Below, in pieces: positions 10,401 to 22,500 of a DNA stretch of 64,000 nucleotides (positions are counted from its first letter, which is position 1; every line of letters begins with the position of its first letter). Under the pieces are notes generated by a model that was given only the letters and a program-made list of their open reading frames with translations, had not been told where the DNA came from and searched no databases. Made by a program: the position numbers and the translations under genes. This stretch comes from Daedaleopsis sinensis (taxonomy: Eukaryota > Basidiomycota > Agaricomycetes > Polyporales > Polyporaceae): NCBI GenBank assembly GCA_033807695.1, contig CM066300.1:1860001-1924000 (forward strand). Reading direction: 5' to 3'.

Positions 10401-12102
10401 GCTGCGCCAAAAGGTGGCGAGTTGCATGACGCTGCTCATCAGCCACTTCGACATCCTCGGCGCACGATCCGCACAAGACGCCAAGAGGGAGAAGGAGCGC
10501 CAGGAGGAGTTACTGCGGCAGCATGTGTCCCTTCGTCGTACCGACGAAGGTGAGGAGGCGGCGGCGTTCCAGGCGCATCCGGAGGGCACCGACTCCGTTC
10601 TGGCGTATGCGGATCCGGCGCTACGCGCTTTCTGGGAGAAGGCGGCAGAGCTGGCGCGCGAGATCGACGAGCACCGTGCGCAGATGGGCACGGAACATCA
10701 CATCATCGGCCGAGTGCTCGACGAGCGTGTGCTCGTTGATCGCTCCGTCGTCTTCCTCGCCGGCTCGAGCTCGAACGTGTCAATCCGGTGGCAGCAGCGA
10801 CGTTTCATTGGTGCGGGCTCGTTCGGGTCCGTCTACCTCGCGATCAACCTCGACTCGAACACGCTCATGGCCGTCAAGGAGATCAAGTTCCAGGAGACGG
10901 CAGGCCTCACGAACCTCTACTCGTACATTCGGGACGAGCTGCAGGTCATGGAGATGCTACACCACCCGAACGTGGTCGAGTACTACGGGATCGAGGTTCA
11001 CCGAGACAAAGTGTACATCTTCGAGGAGTTCTGCCAAGGAGGAAGCCTGGCCGCGCTGCTGGAGCATGGAAGAATCGAAGACGAAGGTATCCTGCAGGTC
11101 TACACGCTGCAGATGCTCGAGGGTCTTGCGTATTTGCATTCGCAGGGTGTCGTGCATCGTGACATCAAACCCGACAGTGAGTCTTTCATTTCCGTCGGCG
11201 ATGTCAATTATACTGACGGGGTCTACAGACATCCTGCTGGACCATATGGGCGTTATCAAGTATGTCGACTTTGGCGCCGCCAAGATCATTGCGAAGAATC
11301 AACGCACCATGCAGCGCTCGCGGCGGCCGTCGGAGCCCCCCGCTCCTGCTACGGAAACGGCAGCCGAGGGCGTGGTACCGGGCGGCGGCAGCGGTCAGTT
11401 CGGTATGAACAACAGTCTCACGGGGACGCCCATGTACATGTCGCCCGAGGTTATCCGGAACAACAAGCGCGGACGCCATGGCGCTATGGACATCTGGTCG
11501 CTGGGTTGTGTTGTGCTCGAGTGTGCCACCGGACGTAAGCCCTGGAGCAACCTGGATAATGAATGGTCCGTCCCTTGCTGTGTGGTAGCGTTCATGACCA
11601 TGCACATATGCTTACCCTGCTTCTGTCCTACAGGGCCATCATGTTCCACATTGGTGTCGCCACACAACATCCGCCCCTGCCCGATCCTGGGCAGCTGGGC
11701 GACATGGGCATCGACTTCATCCGCCAGTGCCTCATGATAGACCCCATGCAGCGCCCGACCGCCGTCGAACTGATGAATCACCCGTGGATGCTCGACTTCC
11801 GTGAGAAGCTTCATAGCTACGAGGAGGCGGAGAACATGGCATCCGAAGCGAGCGTGGCCATCCCTGCGCAAGGCCACTACGGGTCTGCTACCGTCGCGCG
11901 CCAGGCGGCCATTCTCCAGGAGCAGGAGACCGAGCTCATCCAGGCACAGTCCCCGGACATGTCCCCTCTAGAGACGCCCGAGGGCTCGACGGACTCCTCC
12001 GATCCGTACAGCGACCCGAACGTGAATATGCTGTCGAGCCCGTCGTCTAACGACGAGAGCTCGCGCTCCTCGCCATCGCCTGATCAAGGCTCCAGCCCAT
12101 AA
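7475..12102 (+). CDS. SSK2: MAP kinase kinase kinase of the Ssk2/Ssk22/Win1 type (HOG/stress pathway)
   Basis: Ssk2-type MAPKKKs sit at the head of the osmotic-stress MAPK cascade and phosphorylate the Pbs2-type MAPKK. The protein has about 1,460 residues with a long N-terminal regulatory region and a C-terminal kinase domain from about 10800. The kinase shows the glycine loop IGAGSFGSVY, MAVKEIKF with the ATP-binding Lys, the catalytic loop HRDIKPDNILLD (split by an intron after the Asp), VDFGAAK, a long low-complexity stretch in the activation segment, GTPMYMSPEVI and DIWSLGCVVLECATGRKPW. Four introns are clear: near 9101-9154, 9433-9490, 11176-11228 and 11565-11632. The first ATG of the frame is 7475 (MPMKRHQPTLF); further upstream the frame has only a GTG. 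The acidic tail ends in a Ser/Pro-rich stretch. It converges on the membrane-protein gene to the right. Confidence 0.9.
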
Positions 12103-12691
12103 CCTATGACAATACACGCCCCCCCGCGACGGATGTTTCTTGTTATTAGTGCCTCTTCCCATATAGCGTCTTGCCTTCTGTAGCCTACACACGATTTTCC
12201 TCATCTCGTTCTGCCATAACTATCTCCTCCACGCCCGCTCTTCTGCTCTCCGCTCTCCGAATCTTGCATTCTCGCATTCTCGCCCCCCCATGCCGCCGTC
12301 CACGTCGCCCTGTGCGGCCTCCCCTCTCACGTGTACACGTACCACATCTTGTCCCGACTCATACGTTCATCCTGCACTAATCTCGTTCTCGCACCGCATG
12401 CATGTACTACTACTAGCACACAGAGCAAGAAGTTGGATTGGATCTACAGTAATACACGCGTTTAAACAGCAGAGGACCACCCGGTGATCGGAAGAAGGGG
12501 GGAGAGCAGAGGAGAGCAAGGGAAAGATACACTTTGAGTGAGGTATGTATTGCGCGGGCGATGCGGAAAATCGAAAATACATCATGCACAGCGAGGTGGG
12601 GATGCTGGGGGTCCCAGTGCGGCGGGTGTGGTAGGTGCCATCCAAGGTCAGACTCTCTGCTGGAATCGCAACGCAACTCTCTCTCGGCCGC
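12103..12691. other. intergenic between convergent genes
   Basis: The 3' ends of the MAPKKK (+) and the membrane-protein gene (-) face each other here. The plus strand is pyrimidine-rich from 12150 to 12400, as expected of UTR and terminator sequence. The short frames present show no family features. Confidence 0.5.
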
Positions 12692-15338
12692 TCACTCGAT
12701 CACCCAGCGCCGAGTGTTGCTCCGGCTGGAGCTCGCGCTGTTGATCGAAGTGCCGCTCCGCTGGCTGCTCCGGCTGTTCTGACGGCTGAGCGACGGCGAG
12801 GCGGCCTGCCTCTGTGCAGACGCCGGGGAGCCCGAGCGCATCGAGTTCATCGGCGAGCCCGAGAGCACCGAGTTCGTCGGCGAGCCCGAGAGCATCGAGT
12901 TCGTCGGGGACCCGGTGCGCGAAGAGTTCGAGGCCATCGTCTCCGTGGGCGTGATGAACGGGTTGATGTCCGTGGAGAGCGTCGTGCCCGAGTGGAAGCG
13001 CGGGCCCATGCTGCGCGGCGCGTACCGCGACGAGGGTGCGGACGACTCCTGCGGGGAGCCGAACGTGTCTGTGTACGACGGGGGCGTCGCGTCGGGGGAG
13101 GGGAATGCGAACTTCTCCGAGTCGTACTTCTGCTGGTTCTGGAAGTCCCACTGGGAGTCGTCGAGCTCCTCTTGCGCGTTGACTGTGTAGCGCCGGGCGT
13201 CAACGATGTCATCACAACTGGGAAGAGGGGACGTACGATGGTGCGCGAGGCCCTTGCCGAAATTGGCGCGGCAGACGATACCCAGGACAAGCGTCGCGAT
13301 CGTCAGAAGGAGCGCGCCGGATGTCATCAGGCTGAAGAACAGCCATGTCGCGTATGTCCAGCGGAAGGTAGGTGCGATGAACATCGTCGCCCAGCCAACG
13401 AGAATGAGGACTGCAACAGCAAGGAACAGAAGCATCCGCTTCCTGAACTCCTTGCGCACTGATATCCAGCCAGTGGTGAGCCACGGGATGAGGAGCTGAT
13501 GAGAGGACATTAGACACGCAACAAGACACCAAGCACGAATCGTAATACACGTACCACCAACACCACCATCATGACTACCTTGAAAGGGACGGGCTCATGC
13601 GTGAGACGACCAATGTTGCCATTGCACACTTGGTCGATCCAGAGCGCCGCGGACGCAGCAACGAAGAATAGCGAGAGCTGTATCGCAATGGAGAACATGA
13701 GGACGAGGTTGTACACCCGGTTGATTGTGCGCGACGCGCCGACACGCTTGAAGGTCTGCCAGCCAAAGGTCTAAAGTGAAACGTTAGATACACGAAGGAT
13801 GCACGGCGAAGAAAAATAAACCCCACCTTCATCAACCTCCAGCTCAAGAAGACGGAAACAAGCAGAGCAAAGGCATTCAGGGCCAAGCTCGGAATCTCGG
13901 CGTTCGATCGGGCCTTCCAATAGTCCGGAAGCAGGTTGATGCCACACGCACCCCGTGTGGTGAGAGTGGTGAACTTGCTGTGGAAGACTCCGGTGTTGTA
14001 CTACGGTGCAAAGCTTAATAATCATCCTGTCTCTCTATCATCAACACTCACAATTTGGAACGCGCCCCAAGCGGTAGCAAGAATATGCGTAAGCAGCGAT
14101 GCGACACTACGAGGAGAGCTTAGTGGATTAGTTACGGTGTAACGCATTTGCTTACATGTGAGGGATGGACTCGTTCAGCAGCGCAACCAAGGACATGCCA
14201 AGAAGCCAGAATTGGAATGCGATGAAAGCGACATCCTCACGCTTCGTGTTGTCAACACTGCCGACTCGTCAGCTTAGCACAAACACTACGCAGGCATGCC
14301 ACATACTTGTCAATGGGCCAGTTTAGGGTATACAAGCACTTGCGCGACAGCGTGTACTCATTCAGTCCATTGAGACCGTTGAGGTTGACAGTGACGTTGC
14401 CGTCCAGAGTGAGGAGACGCTGACTGACGGGGATGTTCATTGACCTCCGGCTGTAGACGAAATTGAGCAGCGGCTTTGGCTCTTCCTCTTCCTCATCATC
14501 AGAATCAGACTCTGAGTCACTGTCACTCTCAACCGAACTCTCATCCTCGCTGTCGCTGTCGTCAGCGAGGTTGACCTTCGCAGAGGGTGCGGCCTGGAGG
14601 GTGACGGTGGTGGTAGTAACACTAGAGGCCGTGGAGGTGACATTTGTGACGGAAGCAGTCGTCGTTCCCGTTGAGGAACGGGTGGAAGCAGTTGACGAGG
14701 AAGCAGACGCCTTTCCAATCGAGGAACGGGTCGAAGCAGTAGTTGACGAGGAAGTAGATGCCGAGACGACAGACGAGGTCGAAAGAGTGACCGAGATGGC
14801 GGAGGAGGTGTGAGTGTCTGGTGGTGTTTCGTCGTTAGAGGACGCTTTGGCAGCGTACTCTGTATCAACGGCGGACTTGGCAGAGGTGCCCTCCCAGACT
14901 ATTTCACAAGATGAGGGGTCTAGGACGTTGGGGACCTCCTCGCACATGTACAAGTCACCGTTGTACACGGCAAAGCCGGGGTCGGTAGCGTTACCTTGGA
15001 CGACGAGGCTATTGAGGAACTCGGCAGCATCGGCGTTGGAAACGAAAGCTTGAACCTGAAAGACGACCTGGATGATGCAGTGGAGGACCGAGAAAATGAA
15101 GTAGATCTTCGTGAGGCGGGAGAAGGTAACGCGGTCCCACTACACATAAGGATGTTAGTTTAGTGTCTCAATTGCTGAGTGGCCATGGCTCTGGACTGCG
15201 GGGAATTAGGATTGCAATTGGGTTGGGTGTGTTGTGGTTTGTCTCCGCAGTTGGTGCCGTCTTATGGCCGCAGGTAGAAGTATAGTCACTCACGAAAAGC
15301 TTCAGACCGCCAACAAAGGGGAGTTGCGGAGTACGCAT
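12692..15338 (-). CDS. polytopic membrane protein with Ser/Thr-rich and acidic lumenal loop (unrecognised)
   Basis: I do not recognise a named family. About 740 residues join from about eight exons. The start is MRTPQLPFVGGLKLF, then WDRVTFSRLTKIYFIFSVLH runs into a first membrane segment. A large loop follows with potential N-glycosylation sites (GNATDPGF, GNVTVNL), a Cys-containing YMCEEVPNVLDPSSCEIVWE, about 100 residues of Ser/Thr/Ala, an acidic run (DSDSEDESSVESDSDSESD) and the conserved-looking NEYTLSRKCLYTLNWPID. Then come about seven or eight further hydrophobic segments, among them FIAFQFWLLGMSLVALL, IPSLALNAFALLVSVFLSW, VYNLVLMFSIAIQLSLFF and MLLFLAVAVLILVGWATMF. The tail is cytosolic-looking and Ser/Pro-rich, with a nonapeptide repeat (SGSPTNS). 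The topology looks receptor-like or sensor-like, but that is inference. Confidence 0.72.
12825..12905. repeat. three tandem 27-bp units in the membrane-protein tail
   Basis: Three adjacent in-frame 27-base units (12825, 12852, 12879) share ggcgagcccgag and cgagttc and differ at a few bases. A more diverged fourth follows to 12932. On the coding (minus) strand each encodes a nine-residue unit of the form SGSPxNSxx. The array can change length without breaking the frame. Confidence 0.85.
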
Positions 15339-16517
15339 TGCGAATGGTTCTATGTATGCCCATGGGGCGCATAACGCGCAAGAACAGTTGAGCAATTGGC
15401 GTCATAGGACAGAACCAACGGAGCGGCTCACCAAGCTTTGTCGAGTGCGAATACCTTGGCAAAAGATCTGGATGCCGCTAGGGCGAGAAACGCGACGTGA
15501 AGCCCAGCCAGTGCAACTTCAACGGTCTCGGAAGGAAAAGGGAGACGACGGACCCGCCCGCCGCTGCAAACCCTGTAAATTGGAGGAGGGGGGAGAAGGG
15601 AGGGAGGGGACGGTGGTGATGGTAGGAACCAAGAACGACCTGGTGCCGTCAGTACTCGAGCAAGCCCGCCTTGCTTGACATACTAATGACCGGGCGTCTA
15701 TGGTGATTGCCGTCAATCAGGAGTCTCCATGTCTCCATGCACCCCGCAAGCCCGTCCTCCGTGGCAACCACCACTCTCCCACCCCCAAATCCCTCACTAC
15801 ACACCGCCAAACACACGTCCTTGAAACCCTCTGCCATCAATGTCCGGACGCGCACATACCCACCCAACATACATCCGCAATCTATGCAACACAGAGTACA
15901 GGCCTCGCGACGCCCGGACCCGTTCCAGCCGACGTGCAGCAGCCATTCCACTAGGCTCCTCTGACCCTTCGCATTGCGCTCGCCTATTATTATACCGCGT
16001 GCTCTCATACCAAGCATTCGCTGCGAATGGATCGAACCCTGAGGCAGGCATCTTGGCTGTCTCCACCAATATTCTTGACATCTACATATCAGATCCAAGG
16101 AGGTAATCATGATGCAAAGTCCGCTAGCATACGATGAGCGGATATCGGTCCAGGAGCGACTTCAATGCTGACACTGACCTTGTTCTTCTCCGTGTTCTTC
16201 TCCGTTCAGTAGAGTCTACCACTCTCTACGCATTACTCAGGTGTCACTGGAATATCAACATTGAATGGCCAGCTTCCGCAATATGACATTCAAAAATACG
16301 TCACAGCCAGGCTATCTGCTTTGGACAAATAAGCAAATCGTTACTGTGCAGTCATATAACGGTCTACATCACAGTTCGTTGTTATCACTTCGGACAGCCG
16401 ACGACCCCGTCCTCTTATGTACGTGCTTGGCAGTCCACGATCTCCGTCCGCTTTCCTCGACGTTGGGTCTCTGAGATTTCCACAGGATTGGAACAGTTCA
16501 TATACGATACAGTAAAC
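15339..16517. other. 1.2-kb intergenic between membrane-protein start and TFC3 stop
   Basis: Unusually long for this window. A 153-codon minus frame (15649-16110) and several short plus frames cross it. None has membrane, catalytic or family features, and their composition (many Arg, Cys and Trp) is not like the neighbouring genes. It must contain the promoter of the membrane-protein gene and the TFC3 3' UTR. Confidence 0.45.
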
Positions 16518-19500
16518 CTACACCTGGTACCAACGCCTCCCACCGGCTGTAAGAAACCAGAACGTGCACTTCTCATCCCCCTCGTCCGCAGGCCCGCTCT
16601 CGAACGTCCTGTGCACCCGATCAACTCGTGGAGTGATGTACCCCTCCTCCTGCAGCGTCTGCAGTACTTCGTGCACTTCCTCCCGGTCGTACACAGCACG
16701 CAGCCGCCATCGCACCTCCGCCTATCACGCGCCCATCGTCGGGTCAATCACCACTCTGCTCCGAGATGGATGCGGGAACCAGAGTGCTCACCTGAGAGAT
16801 CCCTGGACGCAGGAGAACCAGACCGAGGACGGAGCGCAGCGCCGCCTCCCAGCCCTCGTCCAGCTTCCGCCCGTAGATGTCCAACCACCGCCGCGGGAAA
16901 ATCATCTGCGTGCGCTCTGCATTCTGTAGTCCATAACCTGCCACTGTCACAGTCCACGGCCGGATCGCACCCGCCGAGACGAGGACGACCGTCCCGTAGC
17001 CCGTCCAATGCGCGAGTGGGATCGGCACCTCCGTCATGCGCTGGACGACCGAGAAGAGCGTGTCTTCCGAGAGGGACTCTAGCTTCGCCTGGACGCACAC
17101 GCACAGGAGCGATCAGCGGCGACGGATAATATACGAAGATGAATGAAAGCCGTTGCCAACTACTTACGAGAAGTTGTTGCTTCGTGAGGCCCGTTGACCC
17201 CGCATCTTGCAACGCCGTAAGAAGCAGCTCAGCCGCTGTGCGCTCGGTGGCCTCCGCCATGTCTCCGAGCAGAGAGGTCTTCGCCTGCTCGAGGCATGCT
17301 TGACAGTCGATCAAGCCATCGGAGGTGCGACGACAGAACGCTGATCCGCCTTCTGGGGTATGTCCGTGTTCGAGTCCATCGAACTCCGGAAGGGAAGGCG
17401 TGTCAACCTGCATCTCTGCCCCCACGCCACTGCCACTGCCAGAGGGCTCGACGGAGGGCTCGGGGACGGACGCTTCGCGGGGACCGGCGACCTCCACATA
17501 CCGGACGCGGACCGCAGTCTCGATATCATCGTCATCTGAAGATGTCGTGAGCGAGATCTGGATTCGGCACGTCGCGCACGAGGGACGTACCCGCTTTCTT
17601 GCTGTTCCAGTCGATGATCCCACGCATCGACCGCGGATGGGACGTGTCAACGTCGAACCGGACCTGGCAACTCTCCTAGTCAGACAGGCGCAGTCGGTGC
17701 GAACCGCGACGCGTGCACCTTATTCTCGGAAGCAAGCTCGAGCAGGAATGCGGTGTCGCCGTCCGTCGCGAGGAGCGACCACTCTTGCCACTGCTCGGCG
17801 CTATCTCCCTCTTGTTGTACGATAACCTCCTCGAGAGTTATCGCGTCCTGGAAGATCTCTCGAGGAAGTGTGCCACCCAGCATATTCTGGTTGCTGGTGA
17901 GAATGATGTCCCATATTAGTACTCGGGAAGCTCGGTGATGCGCAACAATGCGTACCTGTCCGAAATTTTGAACGTGCGACCAGGTTTCGTCTTAGTCGGG
18001 TCCCGTATCGTCTTCGCGAGAACGCCGCGACCCAAAAGCTCCGTCGTCGTCAGTCGCACAGGCTCCTCGCCGACACCCTTCAGGAACTGAGATGCAACAC
18101 CGGCGTCGTACGTCTCGTCTGGACTCCCAAGTGCCATCTGTTCCGCGCACGATGTTATCACATTGAAGAACCACATAAGATCATCACGAACCTTGACCGC
18201 CGACTCTGCCACCTGCAGGAATTCCGAGTCGTAAAAGGTGGCGGCTGGCATGTCTGCACTCTCATTCGTGAAAGCACTGTGTGCGAACAGCTTCTCGCGC
18301 GCCTCCTCGGCGACGACATTCCACAAGAAATCCCAATGGGAGCCAGTCGATGCCTTCTCGACGACATCGTAGTGTTCCTCGATGTCATTGAGTGAAGCAG
18401 GCAGCTGAGTATCCGTTTGGACTTCCACAAAGCCGACACGTCTGTAGTGAATATGTTAATGACTCGCCCCTCGAATATGATAGAGAGGGAGCATACACTG
18501 CGTTCTTGTCGACATGTGTGCGGAGGAACGTGACGTGCGTAGCAAGATCGAAGTTTGTTGGGCTTTCCGGGTCCGGATCTGGAAGAGCCTCCGTCCCTCG
18601 ATAATGTACCCAGAGATCATGCCACTTGTCCTCTAGACGTGTCAGGTATGCCTCCAGGCCTGGTGCCTCCTTGAGGTGGACTAGGCGTTGTCTGACTGAA
18701 TTCCTGGGGACCGCAGGGAAGATCTGCTCCATGGCACCCCAGTCGAGACGCGTCGAGCCACGACATCGGGCCTTGATGATGACAGATGCGTCCTTGACAA
18801 GTTCGTCGAATGGCGCAGTCCATAGGAAACGGTGTCTGCGAGGCTTGATATCCGTCTCACCTGCGAACAAGACCCGTCAATCAGCACGTTGATACAGTGT
18901 AGTTCAAATAACTCCCGATTACCTGTATCCTTCGCTTTGCCCTTCTTCGACTTCTTTGTTGTACGCTGTGCCTCCTGTGCCGCACGAGGCGCTTGGGCAG
19001 CGATAAGCTCATCTACATCTGTATCTTGAACAACAGTCGGGACCGGTGTAGGCAACGCCGGTTTGGCCACGGGCATCTGCGCGAACAGCGGGATGCGCGC
19101 CGTCGCCAGCAGCGCGTCCGCAACCTCGTCAGCTTCCTTAATTGCGTCCGTGACCCTCTTCTCCCACTTCGCGCCCATCTTGCCAGACCCTTGCATATAC
19201 CTCGACTTGACACGCTGGACGCGCTGTGCCGCAGACTGCGTGAGCTCCGCGGGGTGGACGCGCGCGACCATCGCGTCCCAGTCACGTTCGCGCTCTTCCT
19301 TCTTCGTGCGCGCCAAATCGGTGTCCGCCTCTTTGCCCTTGACCGCCTTCCGCTTGCGTTTCTCCACTTTCTTGAGGTCGCGGATATGCTTCTGATGCGC
19401 TTTCTCGAACCAGCGCGAGACGACGTCCTTGGAGGCGCTGATGATCCAAGCCAGCCTTTCGAGCTGTTGAGCGCCGTTTTCTGGGTCGTCCAGTGGGGTG

Positions 19501-22500
19501 TGGCCCGTGGCGGGATCAATGTAGCGGCGCAGGAACTCCGTCTGGAGGAAGGACAGGTTGTATACACTACTCCACGAGATGAAACGCCGCAGAGTCTTGC
19601 CAGCATCGATGAGCGCATCACTCGCGACTTCAGTTGGCACAGGAACAGAGCCAAGCGTATCCTGAGCGTGAATCAAGTCCGTGCTAGCCTTCTCGAGGTC
19701 GTCCCAGAAGGCCGCTACTTGCTTGCTAGTCGCTACGGCTTCCATCTTCCACACAGGCGGTAGATTATGAGCAAGAACCCAGAGGCGGATTGGAGCAATG
19801 TCGTTGAATCGCCAGTAGACCGGAGCGACAGCCGGGGTATATGGTCCAGGTTGAGCGAAGTCGAAGGCAGTAGGATGGTCTGAGTTGGGGGCACACGTAA
19901 AGTTAGCTTGTGTAGATTCCGATGGAACCAAAGGGGCCACCAGATCGAGTGCTTGCAGTAGTTCCATGAGAGAGAGTATTCGTGCGCGCGACTTTGCGTG
20001 AGCAGGAGCGAGCACGGTGCGTACAGTATCGGTCACCGCATGCATAGGGGTTGTTTGGGCATCTGGCGAACCTAGCAGCTGGCCAAGTTCTTCGTTCGGT
20101 TGAAGCACAGCGACCAGCGAGCAATAGGTGGCAATGGGGATGTCGGAGAAGTAGTAGGAGATGTGTATAATCCGATCGGTACGGGAGACGATATGAGGAG
20201 AATCGATGTTTTTCTCGAGGAGACCTATGGTGGACATATGTAGGGCGCGAGCCCTCGCCGCTTTGCCGACGATGTACCCGTAGAGCTGCGGAACAACGTG
20301 CTTCTCCGTCAATAGAGCGTCGTGGACGACCTTGTCGTCTTGCTTGAATAGATGCGTCGGATCTTTATCCAGCTCCCTTACACCCTCCATCTCCTCGTCC
20401 ATTTGCTCGTGCGTCTTAGAGGTGGAAGCACGTCCTTTGCCTTTCTGCCGTCCGCCACCATACGCGACAGGCTCTTCGACGGTCTTGACAGAGGTCGTAC
20501 CTGTCCAAATTTGGATGTTCTGAAGCGTTTCGCTCAGCTCAGACAGGAAGACGTTCAACGTCTCCTCAGAGACATCCGGAAGATACGCCACGCGAGCCAT
20601 GCGCTGGTTTCCAGTGAGAGTAGGTACCGTGGTCGTAACGACTTTGATTTTTCCTTTTGTCAGAAGATCGTTCAGAGTCGTATCGACTGTCCGCTTGTCG
20701 ATCCTGGCGCCAGCAGGAATACTGGTGGGTTCTCCGGCTTTGGTGAGGGTTTCAACTAAGGCGGCGTGAGCTTCGTAAAATTCCTTGCAGCTGGTGTTCA
20801 TGATCCCATCAGCCTCTGCGAGGAGACGGAGGATCTCGTTCTCGCGGCGCGACTGAGAGAGATTAGCTTTCGAACGGAACCGAGTGACGTCCGACTGGCT
20901 TGACTTTGTGCGTTTCGTGAGCGGCTCAGTAGAAGGTGACTCTGGCTGGTCCCTCTTCTTACTCGAGTCTTGCACGCTGCTAGGGCCAGCAAGAGGATAC
21001 TCAGGAGGCTCTGGTGTCTAAGATACGCATCAGCCTTGAATCTAAACGACCAGCATTGTATCACAAACCATAGCAATGAGCGAATGTCCTTGTGCCAGAA
21101 GCGAGAAGTCAGTTCCTTCGAGTAGTGCAGGATCGATCGGAATGTCAAGAGACACTCTTGCGTGAAACGGCACAGGAGGTGGTGGCATGAGGACACTAGG
21201 ATCCACGGTATCGTCAATGAAGGACGCTGAAGGAAGAGGCGAGGTGATAGGTTCTGGGCCGGTCGGTTCTGCGGCAGTCGCGGACACCGGAGAAGACGCA
21301 GACTGCGCTGAGGGCTGTCTACGAACACTTCGCCTTGCTGGTGACAAAGAATCCCCCCGTTTACGCGCTTTCGGTGCTCTGGTCGACCGTCGGAGGCTCA
21401 TGCTCGCCTCAGGCTCCGGTTCAGGAGGAGGTGTCGATATGTCCATAGTCGGGTCGACCGGCGTAGGGGAATGAGGAATAGAAGACAACGGCGAAGAAGG
21501 CTCCCGCTCTCCCTTCAGGATATCCTCCGTGAAAGTCGAGACCGTTCTTGCGTCATCCACATTGCCAGATTTCCCCGTAATGTCTACGCTAGCCGATGCT
21601 TGGATCTTCCTTGGACGTCCTCGTTTCTTTGGAACAGCTTGCGAGGTACTTTCCTGAGAAGGTCCCGCGACACTTGGGGCGTCGTTGCTAGTGTCGACCT
21701 GTTGCTTGGAAGTACGCGCTTTCTTTCGCGATACAGTCGGAGTAGCCTGCACAGGATTGCTATTGGCGTCTTCGACTGAACGATTCTTTGGAGGTCGACC
21801 TCGTTTTTTCTTGGGCGGCGGCTCTGTGATACCTTCAGTTGCTGCGGAAGCGTCTGCACCTCCGGGTTCTTCGTCCTCTCGCTTCCGCTTCTTGCCCTTC
21901 TTCGCCGGTGTCGGAACAGCTCCATCGTCGCCGGCGGGCTGAACAGACTTTCTCGGTCGCCCCCTCTTGACTGATCCATCTGGCAAGATAGGGTTGATGC
22001 GCTTCTTCCCCTTCCCCTTTGACGCCTGACTCTCCTTTTCCGACACATTGAGATCACGAACTAGTGTACGCAGCTCTTCTTCGTCCCCGTAGAACGCATC
22101 GGAGTCGATGGGCATGAAGCCCCCAACCGCTGACATGTCGACATCGCGGTATCGGCGGTCCTCCATTTGCTCCTTCTCCGCGACGACGAGGTAGTGTGCG
22201 ACGGTGTAGTACTTGTACCGGCGCTCGCGTCCGTGGGTCTCTGCGAGCTGTGCGATACCGAGATCTGCCAGATGTGCGGGAGGCGGATCCTTCTCGAGGC
22301 GATTCAGAAGGAGGTCGACGGTACGCTTGTCGAAATCGCCGAGCGCGGCAGAGAGCTCGTTCAACGTCATACCACTCGTGCCAGCGTCGGTCAGGTAGTC
22401 TATCATCTGCTTGTGGAGGGAGACGTTGACCCTGAGCCCAGTAGGGTCCTCGGCGTCAGGTAATTCGAGGGCTGATCGAAAGTCAGCATTGGACGTGAAT

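Noticed and set aside
10523..11737. 404-codon plus-strand frame inside the MAPKKK
   Set aside because: Shadow frame of the kinase, Ser/Arg/Thr-rich; only its last part coincides with the real exon from DILLDHMG onward.
12635..13462. 275-codon plus-strand frame
   Set aside because: It is the antisense shadow of the membrane-protein tail; its Arg-rich repeats simply mirror the 27-bp array.
15649..16110. 153-codon minus-strand frame
   Set aside because: Lies in the intergenic 5' of the membrane-protein gene; Cys/Arg/Trp-rich composition, no features, no splice support.
18993..19763. 256-codon plus-strand frame
   Set aside because: Antisense to a well-supported TFC3 exon with no family features.
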